Positions 27,275 to 35,811 of a stretch of DNA of 64,000 nucleotides are shown here, in pieces (the stretch's first letter is position 1; every line of letters begins with the position of its first letter). Where the stretch lies: positions 47,100 through 111,099 of the forward strand of contig CALWSR010000004.1 in NCBI GenBank assembly GCA_944384265.1, in the 5' to 3' direction. The notes under the pieces were generated by a model, which was given only the letters and a program-made list of their open reading frames with translations, had not been told where the DNA came from and ran no database searches. Origin of the DNA: an uncultured Clostridia bacterium (GTDB lineage Bacteria > Bacillota > Clostridia > Lachnospirales > Anaerotignaceae). The translations under genes were made by a program, and so were the position numbers.

Positions 27275-27909
27275 AAGCGGTGATATTTGCAGGAGCAGAA
27301 ATAAAAAGCTATGATTTTTGCAAAGAATATATACAACAGCAGGATATTATTATTTGCTGTGACGGAGGCATGAGGCACACAAGGGCATTGGGGATTATGC
27401 CCAATTATATATTGGGAGATTTTGACTCCTGCAAAAAAGAGGATTTGCAATATTACCAAAAAAAAGGCATTGCCATCAAAACATTTCCCACAAAAAAAGA
27501 TGAAACAGACATGGAATTGGCACTGGATTTTGCCATAGAATTGGGAGCAGAGGATATAGTGCTTTTTGGAGGAATCGGAAGCCGCTTTGACCATACACTG
27601 GCAAATGCCCATTTGCTACTGCGACTGGTAAAAAAAGGCATAAGAGGCCGGCTGGTGGATGAAAAAAACTGTGTGGAGCTGATTGACAGTGCCATAACAT
27701 TGTATGGAAAAAAGGGCGATTTGGTTTCTACCATTCCTCTTTCCATGGAGGTGACAGGCATTACACTAAAAGGCTTTGCCTATCCTTTGACAGACCATAC
27801 ATTGACAGTGGATGATGAGATTGTGGCAGTAAGCAATGTGATGCTGGAGGAAAAATGTGAAATTTCCATCAAAAGCGGTTATCTGTTTGTCATACGTTCT
27901 CAGGACTGA
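27271..27909 (+). CDS. thiN: Thiamine pyrophosphokinase
   Basis: 212 residues. ICCDGGMRHTRALG, LGDFDSC, and KDETDMELALDFA, the catalytic acidic cluster, followed by the C-terminal beta domain (PLSMEVTGITLKGFAYPL). Transfers diphosphate from ATP to thiamine, making TPP. Last recognisable member of the packed operon from rsmB. Confidence 0.93.
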   Translation: MKAVIFAGAEIKSYDFCKEYIQQQDIIICCDGGMRHTRALGIMPNYILGDFDSCKKEDLQYYQKKGIAIKTFPTKKDETDMELALDFAIELGAEDIVLFGGIGSRFDHTLANAHLLLRLVKKGIRGRLVDEKNCVELIDSAITLYGKKGDLVSTIPLSMEVTGITLKGFAYPLTDHTLTVDDEIVAVSNVMLEEKCEISIKSGYLFVIRSQD

Positions 27910-27980
27910 CAGAGAGAAAATAGGAAACATTTTATTTTTTGGAGCATACTATAAATCAAAAAAGAAAATGGGGTGGCACT

Positions 27981-28145
27981 ATGGGAAGACGGTTTGGCGG
28001 CGTGCCTCAAAAGCGTTTGCTGGGGCTTGCATTATTTTCGGGCGGCTGTGGTATGCTCATTGTGCTGATTATACCCTGGTGGGGATTTTTGGTGGCAGTG
28101 CTGCTGGTGGCAGTGGGCGGCTTTTTGCTGTTTTCAAATTGCTGA
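27981..28145 (+). CDS. Small membrane protein, 54 residues, in the spoVM position
   Basis: Basic, glycine-rich N-terminus (MGRRFGGVPQKRLLGL) followed by two close hydrophobic stretches (LFSGGCGMLIVLIIPW and WGFLVAVLLVAVGGFLLF). A GGGGTGG site lies just upstream. In Bacillus the tiny spore gene spoVM occupies this place between thiN and rpmB; this product is longer and shows no sequence match to SpoVM that I can see. Expression from the thiN transcript is likely, since the gap is 71 nt. Function unknown. Confidence 0.6.
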   Translation: MGRRFGGVPQKRLLGLALFSGGCGMLIVLIIPWWGFLVAVLLVAVGGFLLFSNC

Positions 28146-28148
28146 ATC

Positions 28149-28186
28149 AAAAAAGAGATAGGCAGTATAAGCTTATCTCTTTTTTG
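28149..28186. terminator. Bidirectional terminator between the thiN operon and rpmB
   Basis: Long stem AAAAAAGAGATAGGC with its complement around loop AGTATAA; A tract on one side and T tract on the other let it serve both the plus-strand operon and the minus-strand rpmB. Confidence 0.85.
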
Positions 28187-28195
28187 CTGTTTTTA

Positions 28196-28396
28196 TTAAA
28201 TTGCTCTTGTGACTTTATTGGAACGCATACATCTTGTGCAGATATAAATAGATTTTACAGTTCCGTTTTCAATAATTTTCACCTTTTTTACATTAGGCTT
28301 CCATTTTCTGTTTGCACGTCTACTAACCTGACTACGGTTAATACTAATTCTGTGGCCTCTGATTGGGCTTTTTTCACAAATCTCACATTTCGCCAT
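28196..28396 (-). CDS. rpmB: 50S ribosomal protein L28
   Basis: 66 residues: MAKCEICEKSP at the start and YICTRCMRSNKVTRA at the end provide two CxxC pairs, so this is the zinc-binding form. The core RGHRISINRSQVSRRANRKWKPNV matches L28. Start ATG at 28396 with AAGGAGGTG upstream; the frame runs 11 codons further without reason. It is transcribed opposite to its neighbours, as in Bacillus. Confidence 0.95.
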   Translation of the reverse strand: MAKCEICEKSPIRGHRISINRSQVSRRANRKWKPNVKKVKIIENGTVKSIYICTRCMRSNKVTRAI

Positions 28397-28603
28397 TGTT
28401 ACGCACCTCCTTGCCTGCTTATGTGACACAACAAAAGTATTTTATCAGAAAACAATATTTTTTGCAATATGCTATCTCATTTATTTTCAAAAAATATTTT
28501 GTGATATTGTGTATAAAAAACAGTTTTTTTGAAAACAAAAAAAACAAATGCCACTGTTTGTAAAATTTTTTTGAAATTCCCATTTCAAAAACAACTGTTT
28601 GAT

Positions 28604-28643
28604 GGTATACTAAAACAAAGTACAAAATGGGTATACTAAAACA
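28604..28643 (+). promoter_or_regulatory. Direct repeat GGTATACTAAAACA before yloU
   Basis: The 14-mer occurs at 28604-28617 and again at 28630-28643, a 26-bp period. Each contains TATACT, so these may be tandem -10 boxes or a regulator site. No good -35 was found. Confidence 0.5.
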
Positions 28644-28680
28644 TATGCCAAAGGACTATTTTTCGGGAGGTTGATACCTT

Positions 28681-29037
28681 ATGACTGCACAATTAGAAAA
28701 CGAATACGGCGTTATTACAATAGATAATGAAGTGATTGCAAGAATTGCAGGCTATGCCGCACTGGATTGCTATGGCATTGTGGGAATGGCTGCAAAAAAT
28801 GTAAAGGACGGCTTGGTTCAGCTTTTGAAGCTGGAGAGCCTGACAAAGGGCATTAAAATGACTGTCAATGAAAATAAAATCAATTTAGAGTTTCATATTA
28901 TTGTAGAATATGGCACGAATATTTCTGTCATTGCGGATAATATTATAAGCACTGTAAAATATAAAGTAGAAGAATATGCGGGTCTGGAAGTAGAGGGCAT
29001 CAATATATTTGTAGATGGTGTTCGTGTAGATAACTGA
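28681..29037 (+). CDS. Asp23/Gls24 family protein (YloU)
   Basis: 118 residues. ENEYGVITIDNEVIARIAGYAALDCYGIVGMA and the later VEGINIFVDGVRV form the Asp23 core. Members are cytoplasmic, often membrane-associated proteins of envelope homeostasis, and this one is paired with the DhaL-domain gene downstream by 19 nt, as yloU-yloV in Bacillus, suggesting a joint role in fatty-acid use or membrane balance. Good GGGAGG ribosome site. Confidence 0.9.
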   Translation: MTAQLENEYGVITIDNEVIARIAGYAALDCYGIVGMAAKNVKDGLVQLLKLESLTKGIKMTVNENKINLEFHIIVEYGTNISVIADNIISTVKYKVEEYAGLEVEGINIFVDGVRVDN

Positions 29038-29056
29038 ACCAGAGGAGGAAAACACA

Positions 29057-30700
29057 TTGGCTTTGACAAAAATAAACGGTTTGATGCTGAGAAAAATGAT
29101 TATTGCAGGTGCAAACCGATTGAATGAACAAAAACAAGCTGTGGATGCTTTAAATGTATTTCCTGTACCCGACGGCGACACAGGCACAAATATGTCTTTG
29201 ACAGTTTTGGCAGCAGCAAAAGAAATAGAAAAGCTGGATACCCTTTCTGTCAGCGATATGGCAAAGGCAGCAGCCAATGGCGCATTGAGAGGTGCAAGAG
29301 GAAATTCCGGCGTCATTACATCACAAATTTTCAGAGGCTTTGCAAAGGGCCTGGAGGGCGTAGAGCAGGCAGGCACAAAGGAATTGGCCCAAGCATTTCA
29401 GCAGGCTGCCAAAACAGCATACCATGCAGTGATGAAGCCAAAGGAAGGCACCATATTGACGGTGGCAAGGGCTTGTGCAGACAGTGCAAAAAAGGCGGCA
29501 GAAATGACAGAGGATATAGACATCTTTTTTCAAAGAATGATAGAAGAGGGCAATGCAGCATTGCTCCAGACAAGAGAGATGCTGCCTGTTTTGAAACAAG
29601 CCGGTGTGGTGGATGCCGGAGGAAGAGGACTGCTTCACATTTTAGAGGGAGGCTATGAAAGCAGAAACAGCACAGAGCCTGTTTCATTGGCACAGCCTGC
29701 CCAAAAAACAGAAGTGGATTTTTCTGCATTGGTTTCTGTAAAAAATACAAGCATTACATTTGCATACTGTACAGAATTTTTTATATTGGTAAAGGATGTA
29801 AAAGAAAGTGTTGTGCAAAATTTAAAGCTTTATTTGAGTACCATAGGAGATTCCATTGTTTGTGTCAGTGACGAGGAAATGATAAAAATTCATGTGCATA
29901 CCAATCATCCGGGGCTGGCATTGGAAAAAGCACTGACAATAGGACAGCTGAGCGGACTCAAAATTGACAATATGCGTCAGCAGCATACAAACCGCATTGA
30001 CTTTTCTTCTGAAAGCAATTTTAAAGAACAAAAAAAGGAGCATAAAAAAATAGGCTTTGCGGCAGTTTCTCCGGGAGAGGGATTGACAAAAATATTCCAT
30101 AATTTGGGGGTAGATGAGGTGATAGAAGGCGGACAAACCATGAACCCCAGCACAGAGGAGCTTGTCAATGCCATTGAAAAAGTGCCTGCCGATGTTGTGT
30201 TTTTGCTGCCCAACAACAAAAATATTATATTGGCAGGTGAACAGGCGGCAAAATTGTCAAATGATAAAAGGGTTGTTGTAATACCTTCTCAAACAATTCC
30301 TCAGGGGATTTCTGCATTGGTCAATATTGTGGAAGAGGATGCAGAGCAAATGCAGCAGGATATGATAGAAAATATGGAAGCTGTCACCACAATGAGTGTC
30401 ACATATGCTGTAAAAGATACCATATTTGACGGCAAAGACATTAAAGAAGGTAACATCATTGGTATGGAGGAAGACCGCATTGTGGCTGTTGGGGAAAGTG
30501 TAAAAAAATGCGCACAGCAGCTTCTTGACCAATCTGTGACAGAGGATACAGAGCTGATTAGTATTTATTATGGTGCAGATGTATTGCCTCAGGAAGCAGA
30601 AAAAATAAAACAATATGCACAGCAGGCATTTCCACAATGCGAGGTGGAGCTGCAATGGGGCGGACAGCCTTTGTATTACTATATTATTTCTGTGGAATGA
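29057..30700 (+). CDS. fakA: Fatty acid kinase catalytic subunit FakA (DhaL/DegV-related, YloV)
   Basis: 547 residues. N-terminal DhaL domain with the ATP-Mg motif NVFPVPDGDTGTNMSLT and GARGNSGVITSQIFRGFA, followed by the middle and C-terminal domains of YloV/FakA. In staphylococci FakA phosphorylates fatty acids presented by FakB. I see no fakB (DegV) gene in this window. Start is TTG at 29057, 8 nt after AGGAGG; the sequence from it (ALTKINGLMLRKMIIAGA) matches the family N-terminus. Followed by a terminator. Confidence 0.9.
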   Translation: MALTKINGLMLRKMIIAGANRLNEQKQAVDALNVFPVPDGDTGTNMSLTVLAAAKEIEKLDTLSVSDMAKAAANGALRGARGNSGVITSQIFRGFAKGLEGVEQAGTKELAQAFQQAAKTAYHAVMKPKEGTILTVARACADSAKKAAEMTEDIDIFFQRMIEEGNAALLQTREMLPVLKQAGVVDAGGRGLLHILEGGYESRNSTEPVSLAQPAQKTEVDFSALVSVKNTSITFAYCTEFFILVKDVKESVVQNLKLYLSTIGDSIVCVSDEEMIKIHVHTNHPGLALEKALTIGQLSGLKIDNMRQQHTNRIDFSSESNFKEQKKEHKKIGFAAVSPGEGLTKIFHNLGVDEVIEGGQTMNPSTEELVNAIEKVPADVVFLLPNNKNIILAGEQAAKLSNDKRVVVIPSQTIPQGISALVNIVEEDAEQMQQDMIENMEAVTTMSVTYAVKDTIFDGKDIKEGNIIGMEEDRIVAVGESVKKCAQQLLDQSVTEDTELISIYYGADVLPQEAEKIKQYAQQAFPQCEVELQWGGQPLYYYIISVE

Positions 30701-30732
30701 AAATTTGCAAATAAATATAAAAATAATTTTGG

Positions 30733-30760
30733 GCGTTATGTCTTTCATAACGCTTTTTTG
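30733..30760 (+). terminator. Terminator after fakA
   Basis: GCGTTATG (30733-30740) pairs with CATAACGC (30746-30753), followed by six T. The 380 bp from here to recG are AT-rich; no gene or clear promoter was seen. Confidence 0.8.
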
Positions 30761-31138
30761 TTGAAAAAAAGAAATATGGAAAAGAATGAAAATTGTTTTT
30801 TCTATTTGTTATTTTTATTGTAAAATAAAAACAAAATCTATTTTAATGTAAGTAGATTAATAAAAAATGATGCTGAAAAAAGCCTTTCAAAGTAAGGATA
30901 TGTTGGATACAGTATTGTAGATATGACATTTAAAAAATGGGAAAAAATGGATGTGTCTGCCGGTGCCTCTGGCATTGATGGGATGGGAATTTTTACTTCA
31001 AAAATCCTATTGTACAGCTTATGATAAAAGCAGAAATCCAAAGAAACCGGTTTTGGCTTTCATATAAATGTTTTATGTTTTTGAAGCAGCAAAATACAAA
31101 GCAATCATAGGAGCAAAAGAAATGGAAGTGTAGAAAAT

Positions 31139-33175
31139 ATGGATTTGGTATGTCCTGTATTAGAACTGCCCAATGTGGGAGAGCAAAGGGCAAAAAAATT
31201 GAATCGTATGGGGATTTTTACAGCAGAGGATTTGCTGACCCATTTTCCCAGAGAATATGATGACAGAAGCAATGTGAGAAAAATAAAAGAGCTGGTAGTC
31301 AACGAAGAAAATACATTTTTGGCCTTTGTAAAAGAGCAGTCAGAAAGTGTGAGGATAAAAAATATCACACTGACCCGTATGAAGCTGTATGATGAAACAG
31401 GCAGTGTTTATGGCGTTTGGTACAATCAGTTGTATATGAAAAAAGCTTTTTTGGAAAAAACACAATATCTTTTTACAGGGAAGCTGCAAAAAAAATATGG
31501 CCGGCTGGAGGTTGCTTCTCCGGAATATGAAAAAGCAGAAACTGCCATGGTAAAAATTGTACCCATTTATCCCTCTGTGCAGGGGCTTTCTCAAAAAATA
31601 TTGAGAAAGCTCATAGAAGATGTATTAAAACAAACACAAAATCAGCTAAAGGAATCACTGCCTCTTTGGATTAGGAAGGAATATTTCCTTTGCGAGCGCA
31701 ATTTTGCCGTAGAAAATATACATTTTCCAAAAAGCCAGGAAGCATTTTTTCAGGCAAGAAGGCGGCTGGTATTTGAAGAATTTTTATTGCTTCAGCTGGG
31801 ACTGCTTTTGATGAAGGAAACATTGCAGGAGGGCAAAGAAGGCATTGTACTAAAAAAAGAGGAGGCATTGAAGGAATTTATAGAAAAGCTTCCCTTTGCC
31901 ATGACAGAGGCACAAAAAAAAGTGCTTTTGGAAATCAAAGAAGATATGACACAGCCAAAAGTGATGAATCGTCTGGTGCAGGGGGATGTGGGCAGCGGAA
32001 AAACCGCCGTTGCCATGGCAGCCGCCTATTGGACCATACAAAATGGATACCAAGCGGCACTGATGGTACCAACAGAGGTGCTGGCAGAACAGCATTATGT
32101 TTCTTTTTGCAATCTGTTTGAGCCTTTGGGAATCAAAACAGTACTGCTTTGCGGCTCATTGACGGCAAAAGAAAAAAAAGCCGCACTGGAGCAGATTGCA
32201 TCGGGAGAGGCACAAATGGTGCTGGGTACCCATGCTGTGATACAAAAGGATGTTGTGTTTGCAAAGCTGGCACTGGTCATCACCGATGAACAGCATCGCT
32301 TTGGCGTAAGACAAAGGGGAGCCCTTTATGAAAAGGGAAAAAATCCTCATGTGCTTGTGATGACAGCAACGCCCATTCCCAGAACATTGGCTTTGATATT
32401 ATATGGAGATTTGGACATTTCCATCATTGATGAGCTGCCTCCCGGCAGACAAAAAATTGACACTATGGCAGTGACCCCATCTTACAGACAAAGAATATAT
32501 GGATTTATCAAAAAGCAGGCAGACAGCGGATTGCAGTCTTACATCATTTGCCCTATGATAGAAGAAAATGAAAAATTGCAGCTGCAAGCAGTGCTTTCTT
32601 ATACAGAGGCACTGCAAAAGGATATGGCAGGATATGAAGTGGCCTGTGTCCATGGAAAAATGAAAGCCAAACAAAAGCAGGAGATTATGCAGGATTTTGC
32701 AAAGGGAAAAATACAAGTGCTGGTATCCACAACCGTCATTGAGGTGGGCATCAATGTGCCTAATGCAGTGGTGATGCTCATTGAAAATGCAGAGCGTTTT
32801 GGATTGGCACAGCTGCATCAGCTGAGGGGAAGAGTGGGACGAGGCAGTGAAAAATCTTATTGCATTTTAATTTGTGAAGGAAAAAGCAATGTATCCCAGC
32901 AGAGGATGAAGGTGATGGAAAAATCCGACGATGGCTTTGTCATTTCTGAAATGGATTTGAAATTGAGAGGCCCGGGGGAGTTTTTTGGCACAAAACAACA
33001 TGGACTGCCGGAATTGAAAATCGGAAATTTGTACAAGGATATGAAAATATTAAAGCAAGCCCAAAAAGCGGCGGAAACACTGATAAAAAAGGACAGACAC
33101 TTAAATTTGCCCATACATGAAAATTTAAAAGAGCAGGTAAGAGCATTATGGCATCAGCAGCAGCTTTCTATTTAA
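31139..33175 (+). CDS. recG: ATP-dependent DNA helicase RecG
   Basis: 678 residues. Wedge domain at the N-terminus (LPNVGEQRAKKLNRMGI), then helicase motifs: Walker A GDVGSGKTAVA, DEQHRFGVRQR, MTATPIPRTLAL, and the TVIEVGINVPNA and QLRGRVGRG motifs, with LRGPGEFFGTKQHG near the end. RecG remodels stalled forks and Holliday junctions. Same order as Bacillus (yloV then recG), without the serine dehydratase genes between. Confidence 0.96.
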   Translation: MDLVCPVLELPNVGEQRAKKLNRMGIFTAEDLLTHFPREYDDRSNVRKIKELVVNEENTFLAFVKEQSESVRIKNITLTRMKLYDETGSVYGVWYNQLYMKKAFLEKTQYLFTGKLQKKYGRLEVASPEYEKAETAMVKIVPIYPSVQGLSQKILRKLIEDVLKQTQNQLKESLPLWIRKEYFLCERNFAVENIHFPKSQEAFFQARRRLVFEEFLLLQLGLLLMKETLQEGKEGIVLKKEEALKEFIEKLPFAMTEAQKKVLLEIKEDMTQPKVMNRLVQGDVGSGKTAVAMAAAYWTIQNGYQAALMVPTEVLAEQHYVSFCNLFEPLGIKTVLLCGSLTAKEKKAALEQIASGEAQMVLGTHAVIQKDVVFAKLALVITDEQHRFGVRQRGALYEKGKNPHVLVMTATPIPRTLALILYGDLDISIIDELPPGRQKIDTMAVTPSYRQRIYGFIKKQADSGLQSYIICPMIEENEKLQLQAVLSYTEALQKDMAGYEVACVHGKMKAKQKQEIMQDFAKGKIQVLVSTTVIEVGINVPNAVVMLIENAERFGLAQLHQLRGRVGRGSEKSYCILICEGKSNVSQQRMKVMEKSDDGFVISEMDLKLRGPGEFFGTKQHGLPELKIGNLYKDMKILKQAQKAAETLIKKDRHLNLPIHENLKEQVRALWHQQQLSI

Positions 33176-33278
33176 AAATCTACCATCTGCTTTTAGTGGT
33201 GCTGGATGTGGACCATTTCATATTGCAGTGAGATATAACCAAGGGAACAAACGGGAATGGAGACAGGAGGTCAACCAT

Positions 33279-33767
33279 ATGTCAAGATTAGGTATGCTTT
33301 ATGCACTGAATGAAACAGAATTGGAAAAGCTTTGTTCCAAGCCCAATGAGGAACGATATGATTATATGTTGGAAGAAATAGAAGAAGCTTTGTTTGGAAG
33401 CCCACGCAGCTGCCAGTTGGATAAAGCATGGGAGAGTATTCAATATTGTTTAGGCGGGGGACAATGGAATGAAGAGAATTGTGTGCCAAACAATATTATT
33501 TTTGGAGGGGAAATTTTAGTAAAAACAGATAATGAGATAATGACATTGAAAAATCATCAAAGTGTAAATGAAATTGTGGAATATCTTCACCAAAATAATT
33601 TACAGGAAATAATACAAAATAATTTTTGGAATATTGATGATGAAAATTTTATGTATAAAGACAATAACAGCCTAGACCATGCGTTGGGCTGGAGTGAAGA
33701 TATTCTTGCTTTTTATGAAAATGCACAAAAAGAAAATTGCCAAGTGATTTTTACAGTTGATTTCTAA
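33279..33767 (+). CDS. DUF1877 (YfbM-like) protein
   Basis: 162 residues with MSRLGMLYALNETELEKL, DKAWESIQYCLGG and LGWSEDILAFYENAQKENCQVIFTVDF, the pattern of the YfbM/DUF1877 family. These are small soluble proteins, often next to polymorphic-toxin or phage genes, with no defined activity. Start ATG at 33279 is 8 nt after AGGAGG; an upstream ATG (33228) lacks a site. It lies between core genes recG and rsmD and next to a decayed reading frame, which suggests a small insertion region. Confidence 0.8.
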   Translation: MSRLGMLYALNETELEKLCSKPNEERYDYMLEEIEEALFGSPRSCQLDKAWESIQYCLGGGQWNEENCVPNNIIFGGEILVKTDNEIMTLKNHQSVNEIVEYLHQNNLQEIIQNNFWNIDDENFMYKDNNSLDHALGWSEDILAFYENAQKENCQVIFTVDF

Positions 33768-33939
33768 ACAGCTTGCAAAGCAGTTACCCCTATGGGGCAG
33801 CTGTCTTTTGGCTGTTTTTCAAAAATGCTCTTTGGCAACGCAAAAGAAAAATAGTGTGAAAGAAAGTAAAGGAAGCCAAAATTGTGGAATAGACACAAAA
33901 AACAGCTTTACATAATGAACCCATTGCAGTAATATTTCT

Positions 33940-34136
33940 AACTAAGAAAAAAGGCGTACCTGCACATCAATGCGCAAATGGGTGGATACATAGGATACCG
34001 GGCTGCCCTTAAAACCAAGTCTATTACAGCAGGAAAATGTGAAAGTATAGATTACTCTTATGACGATTTGGCTGCCAAGAGGAGGCGGCGGAATGAAAAA
34101 ATGAATAGATATTTTATTACAATTTTTTTGCTGTAA
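33940..34136 (+). pseudogene. Decayed reading frame with a basic tail
   Basis: The frame beginning LRKKAYLHINAQMGG and ending YDDLAAKRRRRNEKMNR is open for about 65 codons, but has no start with a ribosome site and a stop codon just upstream. The stretch is visibly richer in G and C than its AT-rich surroundings. A dense RRRRNEK tail is typical of C-termini of some DNA-binding or recombinase proteins, but I do not recognise it. Apart from this, 33768-34256 holds nothing I can name. Confidence 0.35.
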
Positions 34137-34256
34137 AAGATTTTTTATTGTTTTTTTATATATTCTTTGTTATACTCTAAAGATGTAGAAAAGGCGGAGA
34201 GGTATCGCCTGTTTGTTTCAAAAGGAAATATTTTGTAAAAAAAGGTGTGACAAACT

Positions 34257-34820
34257 ATGCGTGTCATTGCAGGAAAAGCAAAGGGACATAAATTAAAAAC
34301 ATTGCAGGGACTTCAAACAAGACCGACCACAGACCGTATCAAAGAAACATTGTTTAACATCATATCATTTGATTTGGTGCAGTGTGATTTTTTAGATTTG
34401 TTTGCAGGCAGTGGGGCCATTGGCATTGAGGCATTGAGCAGAGGCGCAAAGCAATGTGTTTTTGTGGAAAAGCAAAAAGAGGCTTGTCATATGATTCAAC
34501 AAAATTTGAAACATACAAAATTAGAGCAAAATGCAGTTTTATTACAAAAGGATGTGTCAGAAGCCATTTCTTTTTTGCAAAGGGAAAAAAAAGCATTTGA
34601 TATCATATTTTTAGACCCGCCCTATCAAGGAGATTTGGCAGAGACTGTGCTGCAAGAAATTGCAAAGGCAAGGCTGCTGAAAAAAAATGGCTATATCATA
34701 TGGGAAAGAAGTGCAAAAAGAGATGCTTTGTCCATAGAAGGATTTACTGTAATCAAAGAGAAAATGTATAAAACCACAGCAATGACATTTCTGGCGTTGG
34801 AGGAAAGCACATTATGTTAA
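34257..34820 (+). CDS. rsmD: 16S rRNA m2G966 methyltransferase RsmD
   Basis: 187 residues. MRVIAGKAKG, TRPTTDRIKETLFNI, the SAM motif LDLFAGSGAIGIEALSRGA and the catalytic DPPY (LDPPYQGD) are present. Modifies G966 of 16S rRNA. Overlaps coaD by 7 nt, the usual ylbH-coaD pair of Firmicutes. Confidence 0.95.
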   Translation: MRVIAGKAKGHKLKTLQGLQTRPTTDRIKETLFNIISFDLVQCDFLDLFAGSGAIGIEALSRGAKQCVFVEKQKEACHMIQQNLKHTKLEQNAVLLQKDVSEAISFLQREKKAFDIIFLDPPYQGDLAETVLQEIAKARLLKKNGYIIWERSAKRDALSIEGFTVIKEKMYKTTAMTFLALEESTLC

Positions 34821-35293
34821 AAGGAATTTATGCAGGCAGCTTTGACCCTGTGACACTGGGGCATCTGGATATCATTAAAAGAGCTTCCGGCATTGTGGAC
34901 CGGCTTGTGGTGGCTGTTTTGGAAAATCCCAACAAAAGCCCGCTCTTTACAACAGAAGAAAGAAAAAAACATTTGCAGCTGGTGACAAAGGAAATCCAAA
35001 ATGTTGAAATTGCTTCCTTTCAAGGGCTTTTAGTAGATTTTGCAAAGGAAATTGGTGCAACCGTTGCCATACGAGGCTTGCGTAATAACATTGACTTTGC
35101 ATCGGAATTTCAAATGCATTTAATCAATCGAAAATTATATGGAGCAATCGAAACTATTTTTTTGGCGGCAGATGAAGAGCATTTGGCATTAAGCTCTACC
35201 AATGTAAAGGAGGTTGCCGTTTTTGGCGGCAACATTGATTTTATGGTGCCATGTGAAATTAAGACGTTTGTAGCGGAAAAATATAAAAAGTGA
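34814..35293 (+). CDS. coaD: Phosphopantetheine adenylyltransferase
   Basis: 159 residues. Nucleotidyltransferase motif YAGSFDPVTLGHLDIIKRA (the TxxH-type GHLDI), IRGLRNNIDFASEFQM and the ISSTxVKE-type motif as LSSTNVKEVAVFGG. Makes dephospho-CoA from 4'-phosphopantetheine and ATP, the penultimate CoA step. Confidence 0.96.
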   Translation: MLKGIYAGSFDPVTLGHLDIIKRASGIVDRLVVAVLENPNKSPLFTTEERKKHLQLVTKEIQNVEIASFQGLLVDFAKEIGATVAIRGLRNNIDFASEFQMHLINRKLYGAIETIFLAADEEHLALSSTNVKEVAVFGGNIDFMVPCEIKTFVAEKYKK

Positions 35294-35304
35294 GGGAATG
35301 CAAT

Positions 35305-35808
35305 ATGGATACAGTTATAGATTTGCTGAATGAATTGGAAGAAGTATTGGACAACAGCCGTGCAGTGCCCTTTAGCAATAGAGTATCTGTTGACAAGGAA
35401 GAATTGTATGAAATCATCACAGAGATTCGTATGAAGCTTCCCAATGAGTTGAAGCAGTCAAAATGGGTGATTGAAGAAAGAAACAAAATATTGATTGATG
35501 CACAGAAGGAAGCGGATGAAATTGTGAAAAATGCAGAAGAACGTGTCAAACGCATGGTAGATGAAAATGAAGTCACAAAATTAGCCCATGAGCAGGCAGC
35601 CGAAATTGTAGATTCTGCCAAAAAAACATCCAAGGCCATGCGCATTGGCGCCATGGAGTATGCAGAAGAGGTTTTGGGCACAGCGCAGGATAGACTCCGG
35701 GAATTGAAAAATGTGGTGTATAATGAAAGCATCAAAACAGATGAATATTTTGGCGAAACATTAAGTGTTTTGTCTGAAAACATACAAGAGCTGCGCTTGG
35801 GCAGATAA
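35305..35808 (+). CDS. Coiled-coil protein downstream of coaD
   Basis: 167 residues, almost wholly helical and charged (DAQKEADEIVKNAEERVKRMVDE...; EQAAEIVDSAKKTSKAM), resembling the stalk of ATP synthase subunit b or DivIVA-like proteins but without a membrane span or the DivIVA N-terminus. Genes of this type are commonly found after coaD in Clostridia; the function is unknown and a cell-division or scaffold role would be guesswork. Start ATG at 35305 with GAGGGA 7 nt upstream. Its stop lies 3 nt from that of the convergent ylbJ. Confidence 0.75.
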   Translation: MDTVIDLLNELEEVLDNSRAVPFSNRVSVDKEELYEIITEIRMKLPNELKQSKWVIEERNKILIDAQKEADEIVKNAEERVKRMVDENEVTKLAHEQAAEIVDSAKKTSKAMRIGAMEYAEEVLGTAQDRLRELKNVVYNESIKTDEYFGETLSVLSENIQELRLGR

Positions 35809-35811
35809 AAA

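Noticed and set aside
33960..34110. GC-richer stretch as a structured RNA or riboswitch
   Set aside because: I could not find paired helices or match a known riboswitch; an open reading frame explains the composition as well.
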